This document shows positions 8,202-16,688 of a stretch of DNA of 64,000 nt, in pieces. Origin of the DNA: Streptomyces sp. T12 (GTDB lineage Bacteria; Actinomycetota; Actinomycetes; Streptomycetales; Streptomycetaceae); assembly GCF_028736035.1 (NCBI RefSeq), contig NZ_CP117866.1, positions 1,178,001 through 1,242,000 of the forward strand. Direction: 5' to 3'. The position numbers and the translations under genes were made by a program. Under the pieces are notes generated by a model that had not been told where the DNA came from, did no database searches, and worked only from the letters and a program-made list of their open reading frames with translations. The first letter of the stretch is position 1. The number at the start of each line of letters is the position of its first letter.

Positions 8202-8338
8202 GCACTCCAGGCGGCCTCCAGCACTCCAGGCCTCCAGCACTCCAGCTCTTCAGGCCTCCAGCTCTTCAGGCCCCAGCCCCCAGCCCTCTTTCTCCACGCC
8301 CCCTCTTCCTCCACCCCCCCCTTCCTCCACCCCTCAGT
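8202..8338. repeat. CTCCAG-rich direct repeats followed by a pyrimidine tract
   Basis: Between ssuB and ssuA, GCACTCCAGG recurs at 8202, 8221 and, as GCACTCCAGC, at 8237, followed by two CTCTTCAGG units. From 8271 to 8338 the plus strand is a C/T-rich tract. The 156-bp gap is unusually long inside a transporter operon. It could slow transcription or form structure; no clean terminator stem is visible. Confidence 0.7.
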
Positions 8339-8357
8339 TCCACAGAACGGATCCGTC

Positions 8358-9383
8358 ATGCGACGTCGCCTCGTCCCCGCCGCGCTGCTTCTCCCCCTGG
8401 CCCTGCTCCTGTCCGCCTGCGGAGGCAGCTCGTCGGCCTCGACCGGCGGCGACACCGACGGCTCGGGCTCCCTCACCCTCAACGTCGGTGACCAGAAGGG
8501 CGGTTCGGAGGCGATCCTGCGCGCCGCCGGAGAGCTGAAGAACCTCGACTACAAGATCAAGTGGTCCACCTTCACCTCCGGTCCGCCACTGCTGGAGGCG
8601 GTCAACGCCGAGGCCGTCGACATCGGCGGCGTCGGCAACACCCCGCCGGTCTTCGCGGCGGGAGCGGGCTCGAAGATCACGGTGGTGGCCGCGTTCCACG
8701 GTGCCTCGAAGGGCGACGCGATCCTCGTACCGAACGACTCGAAGCTGACGAAGCCCGAGCAGCTCAAGGGCAAGTCGATCGCCGTGGCGCAGGGCTCCTC
8801 CGCCAACTACCAGCTCGTCGCGTCCCTCAAGGCGGCCGGGCTGACGCTGAGCGACGTCGACGTCAAGTACCTGCAGCCGGCCGACGCGCTGGCCGCGTTC
8901 ACCGCCGGCAAGGTCGACGCGTGGGCCGTGTGGGATCCGTACACCTCGCAGGTGCTCGTGGCCAAGCAGGGCAGGATCCTGACGACCGGCGACGGGATCA
9001 CCAACGGCCTCACCTTCCAGGTGGCGGCGCCCTCCGCACTGCAGGACAAGAAGAAGGCCGGTGCCATCAAGGACTACCTGGCGCGGCTGCGGCGCGCCAC
9101 GGCATGGGTCAACGGCCATCAGGAGGAGTGGGCCAAGGTCTGGGCGAAGGACACCGGGCTGCCCTACGACGTCGCGCTGGCCTCGGTGAAGCGGACCAAC
9201 GCCACCCGGATCTCGGTCGCGGTCGACAAGCCGCTCATCGCCTCGGAACAGGAGATCGCCGACGCCTTCACCGAGTTGAAGCTCATCCCGAAGAAGGTGG
9301 ACTTCGGTGACTTCGTGGACACGCGGTACAACGGTGGCCTGCCGCCGTCGACCACCGAGTCCCGCGCCTCGGGGGGTTCGTGA
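8358..9383 (+). CDS. ssuA: Sulfonate ABC transporter substrate-binding lipoprotein (SsuA type)
   Basis: A 341-residue extracytoplasmic binding protein. The signal peptide MRRRLVPAALLLPLALLLSA ends in the lipobox LSAC (Cys21), so it is anchored to the outer face of the membrane. The mature part is an NMT1/SsuA-like two-lobed binding fold, recognisable in NVGDQKGGSEAILRAAG, DIGGVGNTPPVFAAGAGS and the mid-protein AFTAGKVDAWAVWDPY. It delivers sulfonate to the permease. Its stop is one base from the SsuD start, so the two are translationally linked. Confidence 0.92.
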   Translation: MRRRLVPAALLLPLALLLSACGGSSSASTGGDTDGSGSLTLNVGDQKGGSEAILRAAGELKNLDYKIKWSTFTSGPPLLEAVNAEAVDIGGVGNTPPVFAAGAGSKITVVAAFHGASKGDAILVPNDSKLTKPEQLKGKSIAVAQGSSANYQLVASLKAAGLTLSDVDVKYLQPADALAAFTAGKVDAWAVWDPYTSQVLVAKQGRILTTGDGITNGLTFQVAAPSALQDKKKAGAIKDYLARLRRATAWVNGHQEEWAKVWAKDTGLPYDVALASVKRTNATRISVAVDKPLIASEQEIADAFTELKLIPKKVDFGDFVDTRYNGGLPPSTTESRASGGS

Positions 9384-9384
9384 C

Positions 9385-10548
9385 ATGACCGTCCATCTCC
9401 ACTGGTTCCTGCCGACCGGCGGCGACGGCCGCACCCTGGTGGACCGGCACGCCTATGGGGCCAACCAGGCCGGGAAGCCGATCGGCGTACGCGCCCCCGA
9501 CATCGACTACTTGGCCCAAATCGCCAAGGCCGCCGAGCGGTTGGGCTTCGAGGCGGTCCTCACTCCGACCGGCACCTGGTGCGAGGACGCCTGGCTGACC
9601 ACCGTGGCCCTCGCCCAGCACACCGAACGCCTGAAGTTCCTGGTCGCGTTCCGGCCGGGCCTGATCTCGCCGACGCTCGCCGCGCAGATGGCGGCGACGT
9701 ACCAGCGCATCACGCGGGGGCGGCTGCTGCTCAACGTGGTCACCGGCGGCGACTCGGCCGAGCAGCGCCGCTTCGGCGACCGCCTCGACCACGATCAGCG
9801 GTATGCCCGTACGGACGAGTTCCTGTCCGTCGTACGTGGGGTCTGGCGCGGTGAGCCGTACGACTTCCACGGTGCCCACTACCAGGTCGACGGCGGGCTG
9901 ACCGCACTGCCGCCGGACCCGGTGCCGCAGCTGTTCTTCGGCGGTTCCTCCCCGGCGGCCGGGCCGGTCGCGGCGCGGCATGCGGACGTGTATCTGACCT
10001 GGGGTGAACCGCCCGCGCAGGTCAAGGAGAAGATCGACTGGATCCGCTCGCTCGCCGAGCGGGAGGGCCGTACGGTCCGGTTCGGGATCCGGCTGCACAC
10101 CATCTCCCGCGACTCGTCCGCCGACGCCTGGTCGACCGCCCACCGGCTGCTCGACGACCTCGACGCGGGCACGGTCGCGGCGGCGCAGGCGGCGCTCGGG
10201 CGCAGCGAGTCGGTGGGGCAGCAGCGCATGCTCGCCCTGCACGGCGGCTCCCGCGGCGATCTGGAGATCTACCCGAACCTCTGGGCGGGCGTCGGCCTGG
10301 TCCGGGGTGGTGCGGGAACCGCGCTGGTCGGGAGCCATGCCGAGGTCGCCGAGAGGATCGAGGAGTACCACGCGCTGGGGGTCGAGCACTTCGTGCTGTC
10401 CGGGTATCCGCACCTGGAGGAGGCGTACTGGTTCGGGGAGGGGGTGATTCCCGAGCTGGCGGCCCGCGGCCTGCTCGGCGGCACGGCCGCGGAGGCCGAG
10501 GCCAAGGCCGAGGCCGGTGTTCCGCTGCTCGTCGCGGGCGGGCGCTGA
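9385..10548 (+). CDS. ssuD: FMNH2-dependent alkanesulfonate monooxygenase
   Basis: A 387-residue member of the bacterial luciferase-like (LLM) class, very close to SsuD: N-terminus MTVHLHWFLPTGGDGR, then the flavin-barrel stretches VVTGGDSAEQRRFGD and YLTWGEPPAQVKEKI. SsuD oxidatively cleaves C1-C14 alkanesulfonates to aldehyde and sulfite in the cytosol, using FMNH2 from a separate reductase. No ssuE-like reductase is visible in this window, so reduced flavin must come from elsewhere. The C-terminus is an Ala/Glu/Lys-rich tail. Confidence 0.92.
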   Translation: MTVHLHWFLPTGGDGRTLVDRHAYGANQAGKPIGVRAPDIDYLAQIAKAAERLGFEAVLTPTGTWCEDAWLTTVALAQHTERLKFLVAFRPGLISPTLAAQMAATYQRITRGRLLLNVVTGGDSAEQRRFGDRLDHDQRYARTDEFLSVVRGVWRGEPYDFHGAHYQVDGGLTALPPDPVPQLFFGGSSPAAGPVAARHADVYLTWGEPPAQVKEKIDWIRSLAEREGRTVRFGIRLHTISRDSSADAWSTAHRLLDDLDAGTVAAAQAALGRSESVGQQRMLALHGGSRGDLEIYPNLWAGVGLVRGGAGTALVGSHAEVAERIEEYHALGVEHFVLSGYPHLEEAYWFGEGVIPELAARGLLGGTAAEAEAKAEAGVPLLVAGGR

Positions 10549-10566
10549 TCTCCGGGGCCGGAGATC
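10547..10566 (+). terminator. Inverted repeat at the ssuD stop
   Basis: GATCTCCGG (10547-10555) and CCGGAGATC (10558-10566) form a near-perfect palindrome starting within the ssuD stop codon. It could form a stem of about 8 bp with a tight loop. No U tract follows, so it may be a weak terminator or mRNA 3'-end stabiliser between ssuD and the flavin monooxygenase. Confidence 0.4.
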
Positions 10567-10612
10567 CGGGGAGCCCGGGAAGATCCTCGCCCCCGAGGGG
10601 GTTAGTGGAAGC

Positions 10613-11725
10613 GTGAACAACACTGAGGCGGTCGCGGCGGCCGAAGCAGTCGGCGCGGTCGGCGTAGTCGACGTGGTCGTCATAGGCGCTGGTCAGGCAG
10701 GACTGTCCAGCGCCTACCACCTGCGACGCACCGGTTTCCAGCCGGACCGCGACTTCGTGGTGCTCGACCACTCCCCCGGTCCGGGCGGCGCCTGGCAGTT
10801 CCGGTGGCCCTCGCTGACGTACGGCAAGGTGCACGGGATGCACGCGCTGCCCGGCATGGAGCTGACCGGCGCCGACCCCGAGCGGGCGTCGTCCGAGGTC
10901 ATCGCCGAGTACTTCGACAGCTACGAGCGGAACTTCGACCTGCGTGTGCGGCGGCCGGTCGACGTGCGTGCCGTACGCGAGGGCCCGGACGGGCGGCTGC
11001 TCGTCGAGAGCTCGGCCGGCACCTGGTCGACGCGAACGCTGATCAACGCGACCGGCACCTGGGACCGGCCGTTCTGGCCGCGCTACCCCGGTCAGGAGAC
11101 GTTCCGGGGGCGGCAGTTGCACACCGCGCAGTACCCCGGGCCCAAGGAGTTCGCCGGGCAGCGGGTCGTCGTGGTGGGCGGGGGCGCCTCCGGCACCCAG
11201 CATCTGCTGGAAGTCGCCCGGTACGCCGCCGCCACGACGTGGGTCACGCGGCGCCCGCCCGTGTTCCGCGAGGGCCCGTTCAGCGAGGATGTGGGCCGGG
11301 CGGCCGTCGCACTCGTCGAGGAACGGGTCCGGCAGGGCCTGCCGCCGAAGAGCGTCGTCTCCGTCACGGGACTCCCCCTCAACGACGCCGTCCGGCAGGG
11401 GCTCGCGGACGGGGTCCTGGACCGGCAGCCCATGTTCGACCGGATCACACCGGACGGGGTGGAGTGGCAGGACGGGCGGCGCGTGGACGCCGACGTGATC
11501 CTGTGGGCGACCGGTTTCCGCGCCGCCATCGACCATCTGGCCCCGCTGCGTCTTCGCGAGCCGGGCGGCGGGATCCGGGTGGAGGGGACCCGCGCGGTCG
11601 CCGACCCTCGCATCCACCTGGTCGGCTACGGGCCCTCCGCCAGCACGATCGGCGCCAACCGGGCCGGCCGCGCGGCCGTACGGGACATCAGGAGGTTGCT
11701 GACCGAGGAGCCGGCGGCGGCGTGA
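10613..11725 (+). CDS. Flavin-containing monooxygenase / NAD(P)-binding oxidoreductase
   Basis: A 370-residue flavoprotein with two Rossmann motifs: FAD site VVIGAGQAGLSSAYHLR near residue 23 and NADPH site VVVVGGGASGTQ near residue 180. An ATG-like motif (ILWATGFRAAID) is characteristic of FMO and Baeyer-Villiger-related enzymes. The GTG start at 10613 follows AGTGGAAG. It comes last in the sulfonate operon, 64 bp after ssuD, so it may oxidise an organosulfur compound; the substrate is inferred from context only. Confidence 0.78.
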   Translation: MNNTEAVAAAEAVGAVGVVDVVVIGAGQAGLSSAYHLRRTGFQPDRDFVVLDHSPGPGGAWQFRWPSLTYGKVHGMHALPGMELTGADPERASSEVIAEYFDSYERNFDLRVRRPVDVRAVREGPDGRLLVESSAGTWSTRTLINATGTWDRPFWPRYPGQETFRGRQLHTAQYPGPKEFAGQRVVVVGGGASGTQHLLEVARYAAATTWVTRRPPVFREGPFSEDVGRAAVALVEERVRQGLPPKSVVSVTGLPLNDAVRQGLADGVLDRQPMFDRITPDGVEWQDGRRVDADVILWATGFRAAIDHLAPLRLREPGGGIRVEGTRAVADPRIHLVGYGPSASTIGANRAGRAAVRDIRRLLTEEPAAA

Positions 11726-11736
11726 CGTCCGGCGGT

Positions 11737-11868
11737 CGGTTCGGCGGTGGCCGGCTCGGATGCGGCCCACTCGGATGCGGCCGGCTCGGCGGCGGCCCAC
11801 TCGGATGCGGCCGGCTCGGCGGCGGCCGGCTCGGCGGCGGCCGGCTCGGCGGCGGCCCGTCCGGCGGC
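11737..11868. repeat. 15-bp minisatellite, nearly nine copies
   Basis: Eight full units and one partial, consensus CGGCTCGGCGGCGGC with variants such as CCACTCGGATGCGGC, tile 11737-11868 exactly in 15-bp register, starting 12 bp after the flavin monooxygenase stop. Units are multiples of three, so all frames stay open on both strands, giving spurious long ORFs. No gene is supported in 11726-11996. It lies between convergent genes. Confidence 0.9.
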
Positions 11869-11996
11869 ACCGAACACCGAGCGTCCGGCTGGTCCGGCAC
11901 AGTGTCGCGCCGAGTGCCAGGCGCGGCACCGGTCGCCGTGGCGCGCATCCCTCCGGTACCGGCCGACGACCCGGTCGCCGTCCGATGCCCCGGACG

Positions 11997-12857
11997 TCAC
12001 TTCGTCGGCTTCGGGCTTGCCGGGCTCGCCTTCTGCTGGGCGTTGAACTCGGCGACATTGCGCTGGTGTTCCGCGTAGTCGGCCGTGAAGCGGGTGTCGC
12101 CCGGCTTGACCGTGACGAAGTACAGCCAGTCGCCCGGGGACGGACTGATCGCGGCGCGCATCGCGTCCTCGCCGGGGTTGTCGATCGGCGTGGGCGGCAG
12201 GCCCATGCGCTGGTACGAGTTGTAGGGGCTCTCGATCCGCGTGTCGGCCTCGGTGGTCTTGAGCGTGGAGCGGCCCAGCGCGTAGTTGATGGTGGAGTCC
12301 ATCTGCAGCGGCATCCCGCGTTCGAGCCGGTTGAAGATGACTCTGGCCACCTTGCCCATGTCGGCCTTGCTGCCGGCCTCGGCCTGGACGATGCTCGCGA
12401 TGGTGACCGCCTGATAGACGTTCATGGCGTTGCGCTGAGCGCCGGCGGCGATCGGGGCGCCGCTGAACTTCTTGTTGGCGGTGTCGACCATGGCCGACAG
12501 CAGGGAGTCCGGCGTCGCCTTCGTACCGTTGTGTTCCAGTGGATACGTCGCCGGGAAGAGGTAGCCCTCGGGGTTGCCGTCGGCGTCGTTCGGGAGTTTG
12601 AGGTCGAGCTTGCCGAGGGACTTCCTGGTGGACCCGGGCGGCAGGGCGAGGGCCTTGTCGACGGCGGCGTACACCTGGCTCGCGCGCCAGCCCTCAGGGA
12701 TCACCAGCGAGGTGGGCCGCGCCGGCTCCTCCTCGCCGAGGATCAGCAGCGGCACCGCCACGGCGGCACCGGCCACGACGGCGCCGGCGGCGATGAGAGC
12801 GATACGGCCCCGGTGCGTCAGTCGAATCGTGTTCCGTGGCGGAGTGTTCAAGTGCAT
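11997..12857 (-). CDS. mltG: Endolytic transglycosylase MltG-like (YceG) protein
   Basis: A 286-residue membrane-anchored protein: short cytosolic N-terminus, one transmembrane helix (residues about 19-41), then an extracytoplasmic YceG domain. The catalytic Glu is in IASIVQAEAGSKADMGKVA, and QMDSTINYALG and YNSYQRMGLPPTPIDNPG are standard family blocks. MltG cuts nascent glycan strands and sets their length. It is shorter than the main division-cluster MltG of Streptomyces, so it may be a second, stand-alone paralogue. The start at 12857 (MHLNTPP) is favoured over an ATG 24 bp upstream. Confidence 0.85.
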   Translation of the reverse strand: MHLNTPPRNTIRLTHRGRIALIAAGAVVAGAAVAVPLLILGEEEPARPTSLVIPEGWRASQVYAAVDKALALPPGSTRKSLGKLDLKLPNDADGNPEGYLFPATYPLEHNGTKATPDSLLSAMVDTANKKFSGAPIAAGAQRNAMNVYQAVTIASIVQAEAGSKADMGKVARVIFNRLERGMPLQMDSTINYALGRSTLKTTEADTRIESPYNSYQRMGLPPTPIDNPGEDAMRAAISPSPGDWLYFVTVKPGDTRFTADYAEHQRNVAEFNAQQKASPASPKPTK

Positions 12858-12900
12858 GCGGGCACGGTATCCCGCAAACACTTACAAACCCGACATAACG

Positions 12901-14703
12901 TCACCTCGTCGGCTCCAGTTGGGCGTCCCGGCGAACCAGCCCGGCATAGCGCCCCTCCCGCTCCAACAGTTCCTCGTGTGTGCCCCGTTCGGCCACGCGC
13001 CCGGAATCGAGGACCACGATCTGGTCGGCGCCCCGAATGGTGGACAGGCGGTGCGCGATGGTGAGGGTGGTGCGGTTGGCGGACAGCGCGTCGATGGCTT
13101 CCTGGACGGCGTGTTCGGTGCGGGTGTCCAGGGCGCTGGTCGCCTCGTCGAGGATCAGGACCGGCGGGTCGCGCAGGATCGTACGGGCGATGGCCAGGCG
13201 CTGTTTCTCACCGCCGGAGAAGCGGTGGCCGCGCTCGCCGACGACCGTGTCGTAACCGTCGGGCAGACCGGCGATGTGATCGTGGATCTGGGCCGCCTCG
13301 GCCGCCGCGCGCAGCTCCTCGTCGGTGGCGTCGGGCTTGGCGAAGCGCAGGTTGTCGGCGACGGAGGCGTGGAAGAGGTACGTCTCCTGCGAGACGACGC
13401 CGACCGCCCGGGCGAGGGTGTCGAAGTCGAGGTCGCGCACGTCGACACCGTCGAGAGTGACGCGGCCGCCCGTCACGTCGTAGAGCCGGGGCACGAGGTG
13501 TCCGAGCGTGGACTTTCCGGCGCCGGTCGGGCCGACGACCGCGAGGCTGCCGCCCGCCGGGACGGTGAGGTCGATGCCGTCGAGGATCGGTCCGCTCTTG
13601 CCGTCGTACCGGAACTCGACGTTCTCGAAGCGGACCTCGCCCTTGATGCGGTCGAGGTGGACGGCGTCCTCCCGCTCGGTGATGTCGATGGGCAGGTCGA
13701 GGTACTCGAAGATGCGCTGGAAGAGCGCGAGCGAGGCCTGGATCTGCACGCCGGTGGACAGCAGGCTGACGGCCGGGCGGAACAGGCCCTGCTGGAGCGA
13801 GACGAAGGCGACGATCGTGCCGATCGAGACCTGCGGGCCGCCGAGTTGGAGGGCCGTTCCGGCAGCCCAGTAGATGACGGCGGGCATGGCGGCCATGACG
13901 ATGCCGATGACGGCCATGCGCCAGCGGCCGGCCATGTTCGACCGCACTTCGAGGTCGACCAGCCGCTCGGACTCGTCGGCGAAGGCCGTGGCGAGCGAGT
14001 CGGAGCGGCCCATCGTACGGCCGAGCAGGATGCCGCTGACCGAGAGCGACTCGGTGACCGTGGCGGCCATCGCGGCCATCTGCTTCTGGCGCTCGGTGGT
14101 GATCTTCTTGCGTTCCCTGCCGACGCGGCGACTGATCCACACGAACAACGGCAGCAGGAGCAGCGAGACGACGGTCAGCCGCCAGTCGAGGGCGATCATC
14201 GCGATGATCGTGGCGACCACGCTGGTCAGGTTGGAGACCAGGGAGGTCGCGGTGGAGGTGACGGTGGCCTGCATGCCGCCGATGTCGTTGGCGATGCGGG
14301 ACTGGACCTCGCCGGTGCGGGTGCGGGTGAAGAAGGCGAGCGACATGCGCTGGAGGCGGCCGTAGACGGCGGTGCGCAGGTCGTGCATGACGCGCTGGCC
14401 GACCGTCGTGGAGATCAGCGTCTGCAGCACGCCGAAGATGCTGGTGAGGACGGCGCTGAGGATCATGCCGAGCGCGAGCAGGGTGAGCAGGCCGGTGCGG
14501 CCCTCGGGGATCGCGACGTCGAGGATCGCCTTCAGCAGGAAGGGTGTGGCGACGCCGACCAGCGACGAGGCGCCGACGAGGAGGCCGACGACGGCGAGGC
14601 GTCCGCGGTACGGACGGAAGAGTCGCAGGATGCGGCGCACCTGCCGGGGTTGTTCCTGCTCCGCGGCGGATGGCGTCCAGGTGGGTTCTTTGTCGGGGTG
14701 CAT
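12901..14703 (-). CDS. ABC multidrug-type exporter, fused permease and ATPase
   Basis: A 600-residue half-transporter: six-helix ABC exporter core (about 30-320) and nucleotide-binding domain (about 345-590). Walker A GPTGAGKST, Q-loop VVSQETYLF, signature FSGGEKQR, Walker B VLILDEATSALD and H-loop TIAHRLSTI are all intact, so it probably works as a homodimer. It is divergent from a MarR regulator and shares a 94-bp promoter region with repeated ATTGT half-sites, the usual layout of a MarR-controlled drug efflux pump. Substrate unknown. Confidence 0.9.
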   Translation of the reverse strand: MHPDKEPTWTPSAAEQEQPRQVRRILRLFRPYRGRLAVVGLLVGASSLVGVATPFLLKAILDVAIPEGRTGLLTLLALGMILSAVLTSIFGVLQTLISTTVGQRVMHDLRTAVYGRLQRMSLAFFTRTRTGEVQSRIANDIGGMQATVTSTATSLVSNLTSVVATIIAMIALDWRLTVVSLLLLPLFVWISRRVGRERKKITTERQKQMAAMAATVTESLSVSGILLGRTMGRSDSLATAFADESERLVDLEVRSNMAGRWRMAVIGIVMAAMPAVIYWAAGTALQLGGPQVSIGTIVAFVSLQQGLFRPAVSLLSTGVQIQASLALFQRIFEYLDLPIDITEREDAVHLDRIKGEVRFENVEFRYDGKSGPILDGIDLTVPAGGSLAVVGPTGAGKSTLGHLVPRLYDVTGGRVTLDGVDVRDLDFDTLARAVGVVSQETYLFHASVADNLRFAKPDATDEELRAAAEAAQIHDHIAGLPDGYDTVVGERGHRFSGGEKQRLAIARTILRDPPVLILDEATSALDTRTEHAVQEAIDALSANRTTLTIAHRLSTIRGADQIVVLDSGRVAERGTHEELLEREGRYAGLVRRDAQLEPTR

Positions 14704-14750
14704 GGGCTCCTACGGGAGGTGTGGCGATACGGACTGACGGAGCTTAGCTC

Positions 14751-14790
14751 ATTGTTACCTATGCTCACAATGAACGTAGTCCTGATATTG
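14751..14790. promoter_or_regulatory. Candidate MarR operator: three ATTGT/ACAAT half-sites
   Basis: Between the divergent ABC and MarR genes, ATTGT (14751-14755), ACAAT (14767-14771) and ATTGT (14786-14790) form two overlapping inverted repeats. The first pair, ATTGT-11-ACAAT, spans 21 bp, a plausible MarR dimer footprint. This AT-rich island stands out from the GC-rich flanks and lies where both promoters should be. Confidence 0.6.
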
Positions 14791-14797
14791 TTCCCGC

Positions 14798-15247
14798 ATG
14801 ACCACGCCCGATCCCGACGGCCCGCTCGCCGAGCAGTTGCTGCGCTTCACCCGCCGGGTGCACCGGATCCAGAAACGGCACCTGCAGGAGTGCGGCCTGG
14901 GCGTCACCCCGGCCCAGTCCCGCCTGCTGCGCACGCTCGCGCACTACGACTCGCCTCCTCGCATGGCCGACCTCGCCGAGCGCCTGGAGGTGGTCCCGCG
15001 TGCCGTGACGACGCTGGTCGACGGGCTGGAGACGAGCGGGAAGGTACGGCGGGTGCCGGATCCGACGAACCGGCGGGTGATCCGCATCGAGCTCACCGAC
15101 GACGGACGCAAGGCCCTGCGGGAACTGCACGGTGCGCGACGGTCGGCGGCTCAGGAGATCCTGGCGCCGCTGACGGGCGAACAGCGCGAGGTGTTGGGCG
15201 AGTTGCTGGACACGTTGATCGACGGGGGCGCCGAGCGGCGCTGCTGA
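14798..15247 (+). CDS. MarR family transcriptional regulator
   Basis: A 149-residue winged-helix repressor. The DNA-recognition region RMADLAERLEVVPRAVTTLVDGLETSG and wing RVPDPTNRRVIRIELTDDG are classical MarR features. It is divergent from the ABC exporter 94 bp away, with half-sites between, so it most likely represses both itself and the exporter, releasing on binding an aromatic ligand or drug. Regulation is inferred from layout. Confidence 0.9.
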   Translation: MTTPDPDGPLAEQLLRFTRRVHRIQKRHLQECGLGVTPAQSRLLRTLAHYDSPPRMADLAERLEVVPRAVTTLVDGLETSGKVRRVPDPTNRRVIRIELTDDGRKALRELHGARRSAAQEILAPLTGEQREVLGELLDTLIDGGAERRC

Positions 15248-15497
15248 GCGGTCGGCACCGCCAGCACTGCCGGTACTGCCGGTACTGCCGAGACGCGACT
15301 TCCCCTCCCGGGCCGTGTCCGGTCGGCTGCGTTGAGCGAACGGGCATGTGCGGGTGCGGGTGGACCCGGACGATGTAGCGGCCGACTCGCCGGGGCCCGT
15401 CAAGGCAGGCCGGCTGCGGCGGGCCGGACCGGACATGGCGATGACCTGGAGCAGCGCGGCGAGTCCCGGCGAGGGCGAGAGCTGAGGCCGGGCGACC

Positions 15498-16610
15498 GTG
15501 CCGACGCAACGGGGCGGCGCGCAAGAGGCGCGGCTGTCGCCCGGCCCCGCGGCCGCTGTCGCACAGTTCCTCGCCCCGGACGGCGCCGTGGCGGGTGCGG
15601 GATTCCTGGCCGGCGACGGCCTGCTGCTCACCTGCGCGCACGTCCTTCAGGGGGCGGGTCACGGCCTGAGGGACGCCGTCCTGCGCGAGGCACCCACCGG
15701 CCTTCCCGTGCTCGCCGTCGGATCCGCGCAGGGCTTCGACGGGCAGCGGGTGCGGTCGTTCGGCTTTCCTGCCCAGGCACATGCCGACGGCTGCGTTCTC
15801 CTGCAGTTGGACGCCGCGAACTCGCTGGCCCAGGGGTTCAGTGGCGGACCGATCGTGGACGAGGAATCCGGGCTCGTGATCGGCATGGTCACCGCGATCA
15901 ACGCCCCGGACCGTCACCAACGCGGCGTGAACATCGCGTATGTGACGCCGGGTGAGACGCTCCGCGCCGTCTGCCCGGCTCTCGCCGCCCAGGACACCTG
16001 TCCCTATCTGGACCTCAAGCCGTTCGGCAAGGAGCACTGTCACTGGTTCCACGGCCGGGACAGGGCGCGGGACAAGGTGCTCGCGGAGCTGAGGCGGCGC
16101 CGGGGCGTCCTGCTGCAGGGGCCCTCCGGTTCCGGGAAGTCGTCCCTGGTGCAGGCAGGCGTATGCCCCAAGTTGCCGGACGGCTGGCTGACCTGCACCG
16201 CACGGACCGGCCAGGACTGGGCCGGTGGCCTGGAACGGATCGTACGAACGGGCCTTCCGGGAACTCGGCCCCGGTCGGTGGTCGGTTGCCGAGCGCATCC
16301 TCAGTGCCCTCGTCCGGCACTACGAGACGGGTCAGACCGATGATGTCCGCCAGGCCCGCTCGGTCGAGGACCTGCGCGAGCTGACCGAGGACTCGGCCTT
16401 CGACGAGGTCCTGGCCGTTCTCGCCCGCCACCGGCTCGTCATCACGCACACTCCGCCGGGCGGCATCGGGCCGCGCCGCCGTCGGGCGCCATCGCCGACG
16501 CGCGGAGCGAGCCGACGGAACTGGCCTGCGCTCTCACCGGCGGAGGCCTCAGCGAGGTGGAGTGGGCGTCGTTCGTTCCGTCGCTTCCGTACCAGGACAC
16601 CTGCTCATGA
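15498..16610 (+). pseudogene. Decayed trypsin-STAND (nSTAND1-WD40-type) gene with internal deletions
   Basis: An intact trypsin-like N-domain (His in LTCAHVLQ, Ser in GFSGGPIVD) is followed by a STAND NTPase start with Walker A GPSGSGKSSLVQAG. Coding then breaks near 16240. A second frame (about 16240-16455) gives a winged-helix-like piece, RWSVAERILSALVRHYETG to VLARHRLVITHT. The original frame resumes and ends at 16610 with ELACALTGGGLSEVEWASF and PYQDTC, the tail typical of large STAND-WD40 proteins. Walker B, sensors and the whole WD40 propeller are missing. Full-length relatives exceed 1,000 residues. Such proteins are predicted conflict or signalling systems; this copy is dead. Confidence 0.78.
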
Positions 16611-16632
16611 GCCGGGCCTCGCGGTGACGGAC

Positions 16633-16669
16633 CGCGGCCACCGCCCTGTACTGCTGGGCGGTGGCCGCG
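16633..16669. terminator. Strong bidirectional stem-loop
   Basis: CGCGGCCACCGCCC (16633-16646) and GGGCGGTGGCCGCG (16656-16669) are perfect 14-bp inverted arms around a 9-nt loop. It lies between the end of the STAND relic (plus) and the dctA stop (minus), the right place for a terminator serving both convergent genes. No U tract is present, as is common in Streptomyces. Confidence 0.85.
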
Positions 16670-16688
16670 ATCCTGTCGGCAGTGACCG

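Noticed and set aside
11737..11868. A collagen-like or Gly/Ala-repeat protein gene
   Set aside because: The 15-bp units leave all frames open, but no start with a ribosome site or conserved flank exists.
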